The translations under genes and the position numbers were made by a program. A DNA stretch of 64,000 bases, taken from positions 1 to 64,000 of the forward strand of contig JAFUYH010000038.1 in the NCBI GenBank assembly GCA_017470605.1, read 5' to 3'. Numbering within the stretch: the first letter of the stretch is position 1; every line of letters begins with the position of its first letter. Below the pieces are notes generated by a model. The model worked only from the letters and a program-made list of their open reading frames with translations. It did not search any database and had not been told where the DNA came from. The DNA comes from Treponema sp. (GTDB lineage Bacteria > Spirochaetota > Spirochaetia > Treponematales > Treponemataceae). This document shows positions 42,871-51,668 of the stretch, one piece after another.

Positions 42871-45747
42871 TTACATATTTTCTCTAAGAAGGGTTTCTTT
42901 TGTAACATCTTCTTTTTTTGCGTAGCGGTGAGGCTGGGAAGTTTTTACAGTCGTACCCTTTCCCGGCTCAGAAGTAACTTCTATCGTTCCTTTCATGAGA
43001 GTAATAAGGATTTTTGCAACATTTAAGCCCAGACCTGAACTGGGATTATCCTTATTTATCTGGTTATCTTCCTTTTCAAAGGCATCATATATATGAGGAA
43101 GGAATTCCTTGGAAATTCCAATTCCAGAATCTTCGCATACAAACTGAACTATACATTCATCATCATTTTTTCCAGGAAGCTGGCGGATTCCAAAACGCAC
43201 CTTGCCGCCTGCAGGAGTATACTTCATGGCATTGTGAATTATGTTCATTACAACATCTGTGGTATGAATGACATCCTGATAGATATAAGGATTTATAAAT
43301 TCAGACCAGTATTCAAGAGTAATTCCTCTTTTTTCTGCTTCTTCGGCAAGAAGGTCGTAAGATTGCTTTGCCGCAAGGGAAATATCTGTAGCACTTTCTT
43401 TTAGCGTAATATCGCCTCTTTCAATCTTTGCAAATTCAAGAATGTTGTTAATAAAGGTAAGAAGATGTTCTTCTGATTTGCCAGCTTCATCAAGTTTTCT
43501 GTTCACAAGTTCTGTATCAGACAGATTTTCGCGAATATAATTAGTAGAGGAAATAAGGTTCTTCATAGGCTCAAGAATCTCTTTTGCAACATTGTACATG
43601 AAGATGGTCTTGGAACGGTTTTCATTTCTGGTCTCTTTAATTTCCTCTTTTCTTTCATCTTCTTCTGTCGTGTCGTTTACAAAGACATAGAAAATGTCAC
43701 CGTATTTTTCTGTTTTTACAAAGCGGCCATAATCCTTTATGTTCTTAATTTTTCCTTTTTTAGTTTTGATTCTGTATTCAACGTAATCAATATCATGCTC
43801 AGGGGTAATCTGTTCAGAAATACTCTGCTGAATTCTTTCAAAATCTTCTTCGTATACAAGACCTTTAAATGAATTTCCGCAAAGCTCACGAAGTTCTTCT
43901 GCAGTATCACATTCATAGATATTCAGAAGCTCACGGTTAAATGAAATAAGCTCCAGATTTCCGTCTGCATGATAAGAAAAGAATCCGCCCGGAACCGCTT
44001 CTGCAACTTCATTGGCCGCCATAAGCATTGTATCATTTAAAATACTCAGTTCTCCCACTGCTTTTGTAGGCATTGTAGGAAGCCCCAGAGAAACAGAGGT
44101 CTTTTTAAGATAAGATTCGTAATTTTTTGCAGAAAGAGGTTTTGAAAAATAAAAGCCCTGAATAAAATCACACCCCAAAGTTTTTAAGGTCTTGAACTGC
44201 TCTGTAGACTCCGCTCCTTCTGCAACAGTCATAAGCCCCATGCGGTGAGCCATCTTGATTATATTTTCAATGACAATTTCGTTTGCCTTCAGATTCCGCA
44301 CAAAACTTATATCAAGTTTAATGACGTTCAGAGGGAAACTGGAAAGGGAACCAAGAGAAGAATAGCCGGCTCCAAAATCATCCATTTCAATTAAAAATCC
44401 TGAATCCTGAAATTTCTTTACCTGAGAAATAATCAGTTCAGTATTATCAGAATAAAGAGATTCCGTTACTTCCATGTGAAGGAGTGAATGGTCTACTTCA
44501 AGTTCATCTACAATCTGAATTTCCCGGTCTATGCAGCCAGGCTCCAAAAAATCCCGGCGGGAAATATTTACAGAAACAGGAACTATCGGCAGTCCGTTCT
44601 GCTGCCAGCGTTTTATATCCTTACAAACCTGAGTAAGAATGTATAAATCCAGTTTGGAAATAAAACCGTTACGTTCAAAAATAGGAATAAACTGGTTAGG
44701 AGAAAGAAAACCGTATTCAGGATGCTCCCAGCGGACAAGGGCTTCTGCACCGGCAATTCCTCCGCTTATTGATTCATGCTTCGGCTGGTAAAAAATGCGG
44801 AACTGTTCTTCATCCAGACCGCGCTCCATTGTTTCTATAATATGCTGCTCATCAAGAAGCTGTTTCTGCAGACCGCTTTCATAAAAAGCAATATTTTTAT
44901 TATAAATTCCCTTAATTTCCCTGATTGCCAGAAAGGCCCTGTCACAGCAGATAATAAAGGGAAGCTCAAAGTCTATAGGCCCATATACACCTATCTTTGC
45001 AATCTGATGAGGAATCGGGGCTGTTCCCAAAATTGTAGTCTGAATGGTGTTGATGCGCTTTACGTCAACTTCACCCTTAAAGTGGGTAAGAATTACAAAC
45101 TGATCCCCGCCAAAACGCCCGATAATTGCTTCTGGCAGCATTCTTTTCAGTTCTGTTCCAACAAAGGCAAGAAATTCATTACATTTTTCTTCACCATAAA
45201 TAGTATTGGAAGACTTAAAATTGTCAAAATCGCAGGCAATAACAGAAAAAGCCTTCTGGGGATTTTCAGAACGGATAAAATCGCATTTGCGCAAAAAAGC
45301 CTGTCTGGTAAGAACGCCGGTCAGTTCATCCCTCTCCAGTTCATCAATCAGAAGGTTTGCTTCTGAAAGTTTTCTGACATTCTTAATTATATTGCGGATA
45401 CGGCTGAGCCTGTATGAACGGCACAGAAAATCAACAACATCAAGACGTAAAAGTTCATCTTCTTTTTCTGCAAGTTCTGCTGCATCTGAATCGTTGGAAA
45501 TAATTATTACAGGAAGATTCTGTAACGGAGGGATGGTTCTTATATCTTTTAAAAGAGGAAGTGCAATATCTATAGAAAAAGCCGCTGCGGTAATTCCTTT
45601 TTCAGAATCCTGCAAAATTGAAAGAATATCATCTTTTGGGCTTGCCTTAACTACATCAAAATCAGAAGAAATAATGCTTGATAAATCCTTGGATGATTTT
45701 TCATCAGTATCTATTAATAATAATGCGGATGCTTTTCCTCTGTACAT
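42871..45747 (-). CDS. Composite receiver-GGDEF-EAL-PAS-pseudokinase signalling protein
   Basis: A 958-residue cytoplasmic protein. A receiver-like domain (about 8-120) has Asp60 but Arg110 replaces the usual Lys. GGDEF (about 135-295) reads GGDQF at 213-217. The EAL domain (about 305-555) keeps EALVRW, EVTES, DDFGAGYSSL and KLD, so c-di-GMP hydrolysis looks possible. A PAS-like region (about 585-700) follows, then a HisKA-like helix in which the phospho-His is Lys722 (NVAKEILEP), and an intact-looking HATPase (HNAMKYTPAGG, EDSGIGIS, SSGLGL). It probably degrades c-di-GMP and uses the other domains as sensors or scaffolds. Confidence 0.85.
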   Translation of the reverse strand: MYRGKASALLLIDTDEKSSKDLSSIISSDFDVVKASPKDDILSILQDSEKGITAAAFSIDIALPLLKDIRTIPPLQNLPVIIISNDSDAAELAEKEDELLRLDVVDFLCRSYRLSRIRNIIKNVRKLSEANLLIDELERDELTGVLTRQAFLRKCDFIRSENPQKAFSVIACDFDNFKSSNTIYGEEKCNEFLAFVGTELKRMLPEAIIGRFGGDQFVILTHFKGEVDVKRINTIQTTILGTAPIPHQIAKIGVYGPIDFELPFIICCDRAFLAIREIKGIYNKNIAFYESGLQKQLLDEQHIIETMERGLDEEQFRIFYQPKHESISGGIAGAEALVRWEHPEYGFLSPNQFIPIFERNGFISKLDLYILTQVCKDIKRWQQNGLPIVPVSVNISRRDFLEPGCIDREIQIVDELEVDHSLLHMEVTESLYSDNTELIISQVKKFQDSGFLIEMDDFGAGYSSLGSLSSFPLNVIKLDISFVRNLKANEIVIENIIKMAHRMGLMTVAEGAESTEQFKTLKTLGCDFIQGFYFSKPLSAKNYESYLKKTSVSLGLPTMPTKAVGELSILNDTMLMAANEVAEAVPGGFFSYHADGNLELISFNRELLNIYECDTAEELRELCGNSFKGLVYEEDFERIQQSISEQITPEHDIDYVEYRIKTKKGKIKNIKDYGRFVKTEKYGDIFYVFVNDTTEEDERKEEIKETRNENRSKTIFMYNVAKEILEPMKNLISSTNYIRENLSDTELVNRKLDEAGKSEEHLLTFINNILEFAKIERGDITLKESATDISLAAKQSYDLLAEEAEKRGITLEYWSEFINPYIYQDVIHTTDVVMNIIHNAMKYTPAGGKVRFGIRQLPGKNDDECIVQFVCEDSGIGISKEFLPHIYDAFEKEDNQINKDNPSSGLGLNVAKILITLMKGTIEVTSEPGKGTTVKTSQPHRYAKKEDVTKETLLRENM

Positions 45748-45846
45748 ATAAATGCCTAAACCTTTTTTTTAATTTTCCCCATTATAACACAGTTTTATTA
45801 TATTACAATTCATTTATTAAATTATTTTTAAGTTTTTAGGGAGAAT

Positions 45847-45880
45847 AAAAAATCCCCGCAGGCATTGAGCCCCCGGGGAA
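45847..45880 (-). terminator. Terminator of the feo operon
   Basis: CCCCG/CGGGG-centred stem with the loop GGGCTCAATGCCTG, then ATTTTTT on the minus strand. Confidence 0.75.
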
Positions 45881-45907
45881 TGGAATATATGCAGATATTT
45901 TTCTGCA

Positions 45908-46126
45908 TCAGATTTTTATAGGTTTTTCTTCCGTATTATAGGCAGTTTCTACAGAAGACTTTTTACATCCGCAGGAACTTCCCATAGCATGACAGGCACC
46001 TCCGCAGGAAGCACAGTGCCCCCCGCAGGAAGGATGCTGCCCTGCCCTCTTTGCCTTTACCATAGAGGTAATCACACCGGCAACAAGAGCAAGTAAAATC
46101 ATACTGACTAAAAGTGTTCCAAACAT
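45908..46126 (-). CDS. FeoB-associated Cys-rich membrane protein
   Basis: A 72-residue protein: one N-terminal helix (about 3-22), then CGGHCASCGGACHAMGSSCGCKK with six cysteines, the pattern of the FeoB-associated family often called FeoC-like in Gram-negatives. It is thought to assist FeoB-driven Fe2+ import. It follows feoB by 26 bp and is the last gene before the operon terminator. Confidence 0.85.
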   Translation of the reverse strand: MFGTLLVSMILLALVAGVITSMVKAKRAGQHPSCGGHCASCGGACHAMGSSCGCKKSSVETAYNTEEKPIKI

Positions 46127-46152
46127 AATTACCTTCTGTAATACTCAGCAAA

Positions 46153-48504
46153 TTATTTTGCAGCCTTTGGCTTTCTGAAAAGCAGCCAGCAGAAGCATAC
46201 AATAACAGCTATTGCAAGAATAAAGCCAAAGATGTTTCCGTTACCGCTGAACATGCTGCCCAGCTGGTAAACTACAAATGAAACTACATAAGCAAATCCG
46301 CACTGGTAGCCGATTGCAGCCCATGTCCATTTGCGGCTGTTCATTTCGCGCTTGATTGCACCGATTGCGGCAAAACAAGGAGCACAAAGCAGGTTGAAAA
46401 TAAGGAAGGACATTCCGGCTGGATGTGTAAAGGCAGCGGCAAGGTTAGCCCATGTTTCTTCTCCACCATAAAGAATACCCATTGTACCTACAATGTTCTC
46501 TTTTGCAACAAGTCCTGTTACAGAAGCAACGGCAGCCTGCCAGTTACCCCAACCTACAGGAGCAAAAATCCATGCAATGCAGCTTCCGATTTTTGCAAGA
46601 ATACTTGCATCCATCTGGTCTTCTTCCAGCATTCCAAAGCCGCCGTCTGTCCATCCAAAGAATGAAAGGAACCAGATTACGATTGTAGAAAGCAGGATAA
46701 TTGTACCGGCTTTCTTAATGAATGACCAGCCGCGTTCCCACATTGAGCGCAGAACGTTTCCAACTGTAGGCCAGTGGTAAGCAGGCAGTTCCATTACAAA
46801 AGGAGCAACTTCGCCCATAAAAGGCTTTGTCTTTTTAAGAATAATTCCAGAAGTGATGATTGCGGCAATTCCAATAAAGTATGCAGAAGTTGCAACCCAG
46901 GCAGAACCGCCAAAGATGGCACCTGCAACAAGGGCAATAAAAGGAACCTTAGCACCGCAAGGAATAAATGTTGTAGTCATGATTGTCATGCGGCGGTCAC
47001 GTTCATTTTCAATTGTACGGCTTGCCATGATTCCAGGTACACCACAACCAGTTCCAATCAGCATAGGAATAAATGATTTTCCAGAAAGTCCGAAGCGGCG
47101 GAAAATACGGTCCATGATAAAGGCGATACGTGCCATGTAACCGCAGGCTTCCAGGAAGGCAAGGAAGATAAAGAGAACCAGCATCTGTGGAACAAAGCCC
47201 AGAACTGCACCAACACCGGCAACAATACCGTCCAGAATCAGGCCTTTAAGCCAGTCTGCACAATTGATTGCATCAAGTCCGCTTTCAATAAGGGCAGGAA
47301 TACCAGGAACCCAAACACCATAATCAGCAGGGTCCGGGCCTTCTTCGCCATACTTTTCTGCCATTTCATTGGCACCGGCAACCATTTCATCAGTAATTTC
47401 AATCGGGTCTGAAACTTCCATTGTTTCATCATCAACTACAACATAAGTTTCGTCGCCATTTTCGTAAGCTTCAAGAATTGCAGCAGTATCGCCGTATTCT
47501 TCTGCAGCCTCTTCATAAGCGGCTGTACCGATTCCAAAGAGGTGATAGCCGTCACCAAAAAGTCCGTCGTTAGCCCAGTCTGTTGCAGCGGCACCAATTG
47601 TTACCATAGAAACATAGTAAACAAGCCACATTACCAGAGCAAAAATCGGAAGGGCCAGCCAACGGTTTGTAACTACTCGGTCAATTTTATCTGATGTGCT
47701 GAGTTTAGAAGAAGCCTTCTTTGTAACACACTTTTTGATGATTGATTCAATGTACTTATAGCGTTCTGCAGTGATGATTGATTCAGAATCGTCATCAAGT
47801 TCTTTTTCACAAGATTTAATGTCTTCTTCAATATGAGAAAGTTTATCTGCCGGAACATTCAAAGCCTTAATGACTTTTTCATCACGTTCAAAAAGTTTTA
47901 CGGAATACCAGCGGTGCTGTTCTGCAGGAAGGTCATGAACAACTGCTTCTTCAATATGAGCAAGAGCGTGTTCTACACAACCTTCAAAACGATGCTTGTA
48001 CATCATAGGCTTCTTTTCATTTGCCTTGTTTACTGCAATTTCTGCGGCTTCAATACAGCCTGTACCCTTCAAAGCAGAAATTTCTACTACAGGGCAGCCT
48101 AATTCTTCTGCCATTGCATCGATGTGGATTTTATCACCGTTTTTCTTAACAACATCCATCATGTTTACTGCAACAACCATTGGAATTCCAAGTTCTGCAA
48201 GCTGAGTTGTAAGATAAAGGTTTCGCTCAAGGTTTGTTCCGTCTACAATATTCAAAATTGCGTCCGGGCGTTCCTTTACAAGATATTCACGAGAAACAAC
48301 TTCTTCCAAAGTATATGGAGAAAGTGAATAAATACCAGGTAAGTCCATAATTACAACGTCATCTTTGTGACCTTTAAGCTTACCTTCCTTTTTTTCTACG
48401 GTTACTCCAGGCCAGTTTCCTACAAACTGATTTGAGCCTGTGAGAGCGTTAAACAATGTTGTCTTACCCGCATTCGGGTTACCAGCAAGTGCTATTTTTA
48501 TCAT
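46153..48504 (-). CDS. feoB: Ferrous iron transporter FeoB
   Basis: A 783-residue inner-membrane Fe2+ importer. The N-terminal G domain has GNPNAGKTTLF, GVTVEKKEG, DLPGIYSL and VNMMD. The helical domain follows, then about eight spans with the gate motifs VLGFVPQMLVLF and GCGVPGIMASRT. An acidic, mostly extracytoplasmic insert of about 75 residues (about 330-410, rich in Glu and Asp) sits after the first span; similar inserts occur in other anaerobes. The two feoA genes precede it, feoA at 2 bp. Confidence 0.96.
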   Translation of the reverse strand: MIKIALAGNPNAGKTTLFNALTGSNQFVGNWPGVTVEKKEGKLKGHKDDVVIMDLPGIYSLSPYTLEEVVSREYLVKERPDAILNIVDGTNLERNLYLTTQLAELGIPMVVAVNMMDVVKKNGDKIHIDAMAEELGCPVVEISALKGTGCIEAAEIAVNKANEKKPMMYKHRFEGCVEHALAHIEEAVVHDLPAEQHRWYSVKLFERDEKVIKALNVPADKLSHIEEDIKSCEKELDDDSESIITAERYKYIESIIKKCVTKKASSKLSTSDKIDRVVTNRWLALPIFALVMWLVYYVSMVTIGAAATDWANDGLFGDGYHLFGIGTAAYEEAAEEYGDTAAILEAYENGDETYVVVDDETMEVSDPIEITDEMVAGANEMAEKYGEEGPDPADYGVWVPGIPALIESGLDAINCADWLKGLILDGIVAGVGAVLGFVPQMLVLFIFLAFLEACGYMARIAFIMDRIFRRFGLSGKSFIPMLIGTGCGVPGIMASRTIENERDRRMTIMTTTFIPCGAKVPFIALVAGAIFGGSAWVATSAYFIGIAAIITSGIILKKTKPFMGEVAPFVMELPAYHWPTVGNVLRSMWERGWSFIKKAGTIILLSTIVIWFLSFFGWTDGGFGMLEEDQMDASILAKIGSCIAWIFAPVGWGNWQAAVASVTGLVAKENIVGTMGILYGGEETWANLAAAFTHPAGMSFLIFNLLCAPCFAAIGAIKREMNSRKWTWAAIGYQCGFAYVVSFVVYQLGSMFSGNGNIFGFILAIAVIVCFCWLLFRKPKAAK

Positions 48505-48506
48505 TT

Positions 48507-48731
48507 TTACTTAGCCTCCACTTGAACAAGCTCTGCATCTGCCTTTCTGACAGAAAGTTCATAACCACGAACAGTTACTTCAACAGGATCTCCAAGAGGA
48601 GCAACCTTGCGAACGTAGATTTCTACTCCCTTTGTGATTCCCATGTCCATGATACGGCGTTTTACCGCACCCTCGCCAAGCAGCTTGGTAACAGTTACCG
48701 TCTGCCCTGTTTTCACTTCTCTTAATGTCAT
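48507..48731 (-). CDS. feoA: FeoA domain protein, first before feoB
   Basis: A 74-residue SH3-like FeoA protein (GQTVTVTKLLGEGAVKRRIMDMGITKGVEIYVRKVAPLGDPVEVTVRGYELSVRKADA), presumed to bind and tune FeoB. Its stop lies 2 bp before the feoB start. A 16-bp iron-box-like palindrome lies about 50 bp upstream. Confidence 0.9.
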   Translation of the reverse strand: MTLREVKTGQTVTVTKLLGEGAVKRRIMDMGITKGVEIYVRKVAPLGDPVEVTVRGYELSVRKADAELVQVEAK

Positions 48732-48778
48732 CTTTTATACTCCTGTGCAGGGAAAACACCCCTGTAATTGCCAGATTT

Positions 48779-48794
48779 ATTAGCCTTAGCTAAC
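48779..48794 (-). promoter_or_regulatory. Iron-regulon palindrome before feoA
   Basis: ATTAG-CCTTAG-CTAAC. On the minus strand a TTAACT hexamer (48804-48799) ends exactly 4 nt before it, the same geometry as in the two boxes at 49058 and 49155. Confidence 0.6.
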
Positions 48795-48811
48795 ACCGAG
48801 TTAAAAAAAAA

Positions 48812-49021
48812 TTAAACAATGATTTTCTGAGCCATTTCCTTGCTGATTGCAACACGGCTGTCTTTAATTTGAACGATTACATTTCCACTAATTTCAGAGA
48901 CGACAGAAACTTGAGCCCCGGCTATAAAACCAAGATTTTCAAGAAAACGGCGGACTTCTTCCTTGCCATTTATTTTTTTTATAAGGAACTCCTCTCCTAC
49001 ACACGCCATAGTAAGCGGCAT
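48812..49021 (-). CDS. Second FeoA domain protein
   Basis: A 69-residue FeoA-like protein (FLENLGFIAGAQVSVVSEISGNVIVQIKDSRVAISKEMAQKIIV). It is more divergent from canonical FeoA than its neighbour. The start at 49021 is chosen because GAGG lies 8 nt upstream; the frame opens at GTG 49030 inside that site. It is the first gene of the feo unit, divergent from the flavoprotein, with an iron box in its promoter. Confidence 0.85.
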   Translation of the reverse strand: MPLTMACVGEEFLIKKINGKEEVRRFLENLGFIAGAQVSVVSEISGNVIVQIKDSRVAISKEMAQKIIV

Positions 49022-49057
49022 TTTGTACACCTCAGATAGTAGAAATAGTCAGAAATC

Positions 49058-49073
49058 GTTAGATTCTGCTAAC
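49058..49073 (-). promoter_or_regulatory. Iron-regulon palindrome at the second feoA promoter
   Basis: GTTAG-ATTCTG-CTAAC, a perfect palindrome in its 5-bp arms. TTGACT (49106-49101), 17-nt spacer and TAACTT (49083-49078) form the promoter; the box starts 4 nt after the -10, covering the start site. Confidence 0.7.
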
Positions 49074-49121
49074 AACTAAGTTAATCAAAAGTATAATAAA
49101 AGTCAATATTATAAGATATGT

Positions 49122-49150
49122 TTGAATATGTTATTGTAATTCATTATAAT
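49122..49150 (+). promoter_or_regulatory. Promoter of the surface flavoprotein gene
   Basis: TTGAAT (49122-49127), 17-nt spacer, consensus TATAAT (49145-49150). Confidence 0.8.
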
Positions 49151-49154
49151 CACT

Positions 49155-49170
49155 GTTAATCAAAACTAAC
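49155..49170 (+). promoter_or_regulatory. Iron-regulon palindrome at the flavoprotein promoter
   Basis: GTTAA-TCAAAA-CTAAC, 4 nt after the -10 hexamer and therefore over the transcription start. Confidence 0.65.
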
Positions 49171-49193
49171 AATATTTTTTACAGAAGGTAACT

Positions 49194-50924
49194 ATGCATA
49201 CAAAATCTTTTATAAAAAAACTGATTATTATTCTGGTCTCTTCCCTTTTACTTCTTGCATCCTGTTCTAAAAAGCAGGAGCTCATTCTTTCTGACGGAAC
49301 CTTTACAGGCCGAGGAGCGGGAAGAAACGGTCCCATTATTGTTGAAGTTACAGTCAAAGACGGAAAAGTAAGTGATGCAAAAATTATTGAGCAACAGGAA
49401 ACAGAGGATATCGGTTTTCCGGTTGAAGCTGATATTATTGAAGAGTTTTTAAATCACGGTGGTGATACGGACATAGATGCCGTTTCTGGAGCCACCCTTA
49501 CATCAAATGCCCTTGTTTCTGCCCTGCAGGCGGCTCTGGACGCTTCCCACGGAATTATAGAAGCAAAGAAAACTTTTACAGATACTGAAACTGACATTGT
49601 AGTAATTGGGGCCGGTGGAGCGGGACTTACAGCCGCAACAGAAGCTGCTCTGCATGGTGCAAAGGTAATTGTCCTTGAAAAAGCAGGCATTGTGGGAGGA
49701 AACACAAATTCTTCTACAGGCGGACTTAATGCCAGCGAAACTTCCGTTCAGAAAAAGCTTAAAATTGAAGATTCAAACCAACAGTTTTATGAAGATACCA
49801 TGAAGGGCGGTCACAATAAAAACGATTCATCTCTTGTAAAAACTCTGGTAGAAAAATCTGCGGCAATTGTAGACTGGCTGCAGTCCGACGACGTAGGAGC
49901 AGATTTGAGCGACGTGGGAATTATGGGCGGCTCAACAAACAAGAGAACCCATAGACCAACAGGGGGACAGGCAATAGGAAGCCACCTTGTTCCAAAACTT
50001 TACGATGCGGCAAAAAATGCAGGTGCAGAAATTCGTCTGAACAATGCAGTTACTGACATTATAGAAGAAGACGGCAGGGCTTGCGGCGTAAAAGTGCAGA
50101 ATGAGGCTGGAAGCTATACAATCAAAGCAAAGGCGGTCATTATTGCCACTGGCGGCTTTGGTGCTAATCCCCAGATGATAGAAAAATACAGACCTGATTT
50201 AAAGGACTTTCCTACCACAAATGTAAAGACCACCACAGGAGATGCCTTTGCCTGGCTTGAAAAATTTGACGCCAACCTGCGCCTTATGAATGAAATTCAG
50301 ACGCACCCTTCTGTAGTTCCAGGCAAAGGAATTTTAATTACAGAGGCTGTGCGCGGAAACGGAGCCATAATGATAAGCCACCAGGGAAAACGCTTTGTAA
50401 ACGAGCTTGATACCAGGGACGTAACATCGGCTGCGGTTCTTGCCCTGCCAGAAAAACGGGCTTACATCTTTTTTAATCAGGATGTAAGAAAATCTTTAAA
50501 AGCAATTGAAGGTTATGACAAGGCTGGACTTCTTGTTAGCGGAAAAACTCTTGATGAGATTGCAAAAAAGCTTAATATGGATTCAAAAATTCTTTCTGAA
50601 ACATTACAAAAATATAATGCAGCTCAAAAAAGCGGAAAAGACGAAGACTTTGGCCGAACTGATATGGCAAGAAGTCTTGAAGATGGCCCTTACTATGCAG
50701 TAGAAATTGAGCCTGCAATTCACCACACTATGGGCGGAGTAGAAATAAATACCCGGGCTCAGGTTATGAACAGAGCCGGACAAGCGGTTCCGGGTCTTTA
50801 TGCTGCAGGCGAAGTTACCGGCGGAGTTCACGGCGACAACCGTCTTGGCGGAAACGCAGTAGCAGATATCACCATTTTTGGAAAAATTGCCGCAGAATCC
50901 GCTCTGGAAGATATGGGGGAGTAG
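49194..50924 (+). CDS. Surface flavoprotein: FMN-binding plus fumarate-reductase-like domain
   Basis: A 576-residue lipoprotein (signal MHTKSFIKKLIIILVSSLLLLASC). Residues about 30-120 form an FMN-binding domain with DAVSGATLTS (95-104), the motif ApbE flavinylates covalently. A flavocytochrome c/fumarate reductase-type FAD domain follows, with VIGAGGAGLTAA (near 137-148), THRPTGG, HHTMGG and the C-terminal YAAGEVTGGVHGDNRLGGNA. Such proteins act as extracellular reductases of fumarate, urocanate or other acceptors. Its iron box and position between the feo genes and the FTR1 operon suggest an assimilatory Fe(III) reductase, but that is inference. AGAAGG precedes the ATG. Confidence 0.88.
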   Translation: MHTKSFIKKLIIILVSSLLLLASCSKKQELILSDGTFTGRGAGRNGPIIVEVTVKDGKVSDAKIIEQQETEDIGFPVEADIIEEFLNHGGDTDIDAVSGATLTSNALVSALQAALDASHGIIEAKKTFTDTETDIVVIGAGGAGLTAATEAALHGAKVIVLEKAGIVGGNTNSSTGGLNASETSVQKKLKIEDSNQQFYEDTMKGGHNKNDSSLVKTLVEKSAAIVDWLQSDDVGADLSDVGIMGGSTNKRTHRPTGGQAIGSHLVPKLYDAAKNAGAEIRLNNAVTDIIEEDGRACGVKVQNEAGSYTIKAKAVIIATGGFGANPQMIEKYRPDLKDFPTTNVKTTTGDAFAWLEKFDANLRLMNEIQTHPSVVPGKGILITEAVRGNGAIMISHQGKRFVNELDTRDVTSAAVLALPEKRAYIFFNQDVRKSLKAIEGYDKAGLLVSGKTLDEIAKKLNMDSKILSETLQKYNAAQKSGKDEDFGRTDMARSLEDGPYYAVEIEPAIHHTMGGVEINTRAQVMNRAGQAVPGLYAAGEVTGGVHGDNRLGGNAVADITIFGKIAAESALEDMGE

Positions 50925-50938
50925 GAGTTTAAGCTACA

Positions 50939-50973
50939 GGCCGTTCATTACAATATGGGCGGTCTAATTTTTT
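50939..50973 (+). terminator. Terminator of the flavoprotein gene
   Basis: GGCCGTTC pairs with GGGCGGTC (GU pairs allowed), then TAATTTTTT. It overlaps the end of the convergent ABC ATPase gene. Confidence 0.65.
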
Positions 50974-51668
50974 ACAAACTCCCCTACATCCATTCGGAAA
51001 ACTTCATCTGCGTAATCCTTTGCGGAGCTTTCGTGGCTTACAAGAAGAACGGATTTTCCGCTGTCGGCAATTTTTCTTAAAAGCTGCAGGACGATTTTTG
51101 TGTTTTCATCGTCAAGGTCATCTGTGGGCTCGTCTGCAAAAATAAAATCGCTGTCGGTTACTAGGGCTCGGGCAACTGCCATTCTGCGCATTTCTCCGCC
51201 GGAAAGCTCCTGCATTCTTGAAGCTGCAAGGTGAGGAATTCCGACAAGCTCTAAAAGTTCCTTTGCCCTCTCTTCATAAGCCTTGCTGTCGCTATACACA
51301 GAAGCAGGAACAAGTACATTCTGCATTACAGTTAAAGAATAAAGCCCTGTCTGCCCCTGGGGAATCACGCCAAAATGCCTGTTTCTAAAGCGGGAAAGCT
51401 TTTCATCACTTAAAGAAAATAAATCAATATCTTCTGCAGACTCCTCAAAGCCAAGAGCTAGAATTCGGCCGGAAGTTGGCTTTAAAAGTCCTGCCATCAT
51501 ATAAAGAAGGGTGCTTTTTCCGCTTCCAGAGCGCCCGCAAATTTCAATCAGTTTTCCTTTCTTCAAAGAAAAATCCAGCGTTTTTACAGCCTCAAAATGA
51601 CTTGCCATTTTTGTCGGTCGCCTGTATTTTTTGCTTATCTGTTCTGCTTTTAAAATCATATCTGCCAT
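50964..51668 (-). CDS. ABC transporter ATPase, LolD/MacB type (second set)
   Basis: A 234-residue ATPase with Walker A GRSGSGKST, signature LSGGEMRRMAVARA, Walker B DFIFADEPTDDLDD and switch His in LVSHE. It powers the FtsX-type permease encoded immediately upstream, whose stop directly abuts its start (TAAATG). It is the last gene of the long iron operon. Its partner permease and DUF4418 form a second ABC set within that operon. Confidence 0.9.
   Translation of the reverse strand: MADMILKAEQISKKYRRPTKMASHFEAVKTLDFSLKKGKLIEICGRSGSGKSTLLYMMAGLLKPTSGRILALGFEESAEDIDLFSLSDEKLSRFRNRHFGVIPQGQTGLYSLTVMQNVLVPASVYSDSKAYEERAKELLELVGIPHLAASRMQELSGGEMRRMAVARALVTDSDFIFADEPTDDLDDENTKIVLQLLRKIADSGKSVLLVSHESSAKDYADEVFRMDVGEFVKN

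Noticed and set aside
42871..45747. Calling this protein an active diguanylate cyclase and hybrid histidine kinase
   Set aside because: GGDQF and the missing phospho-His argue against both activities.
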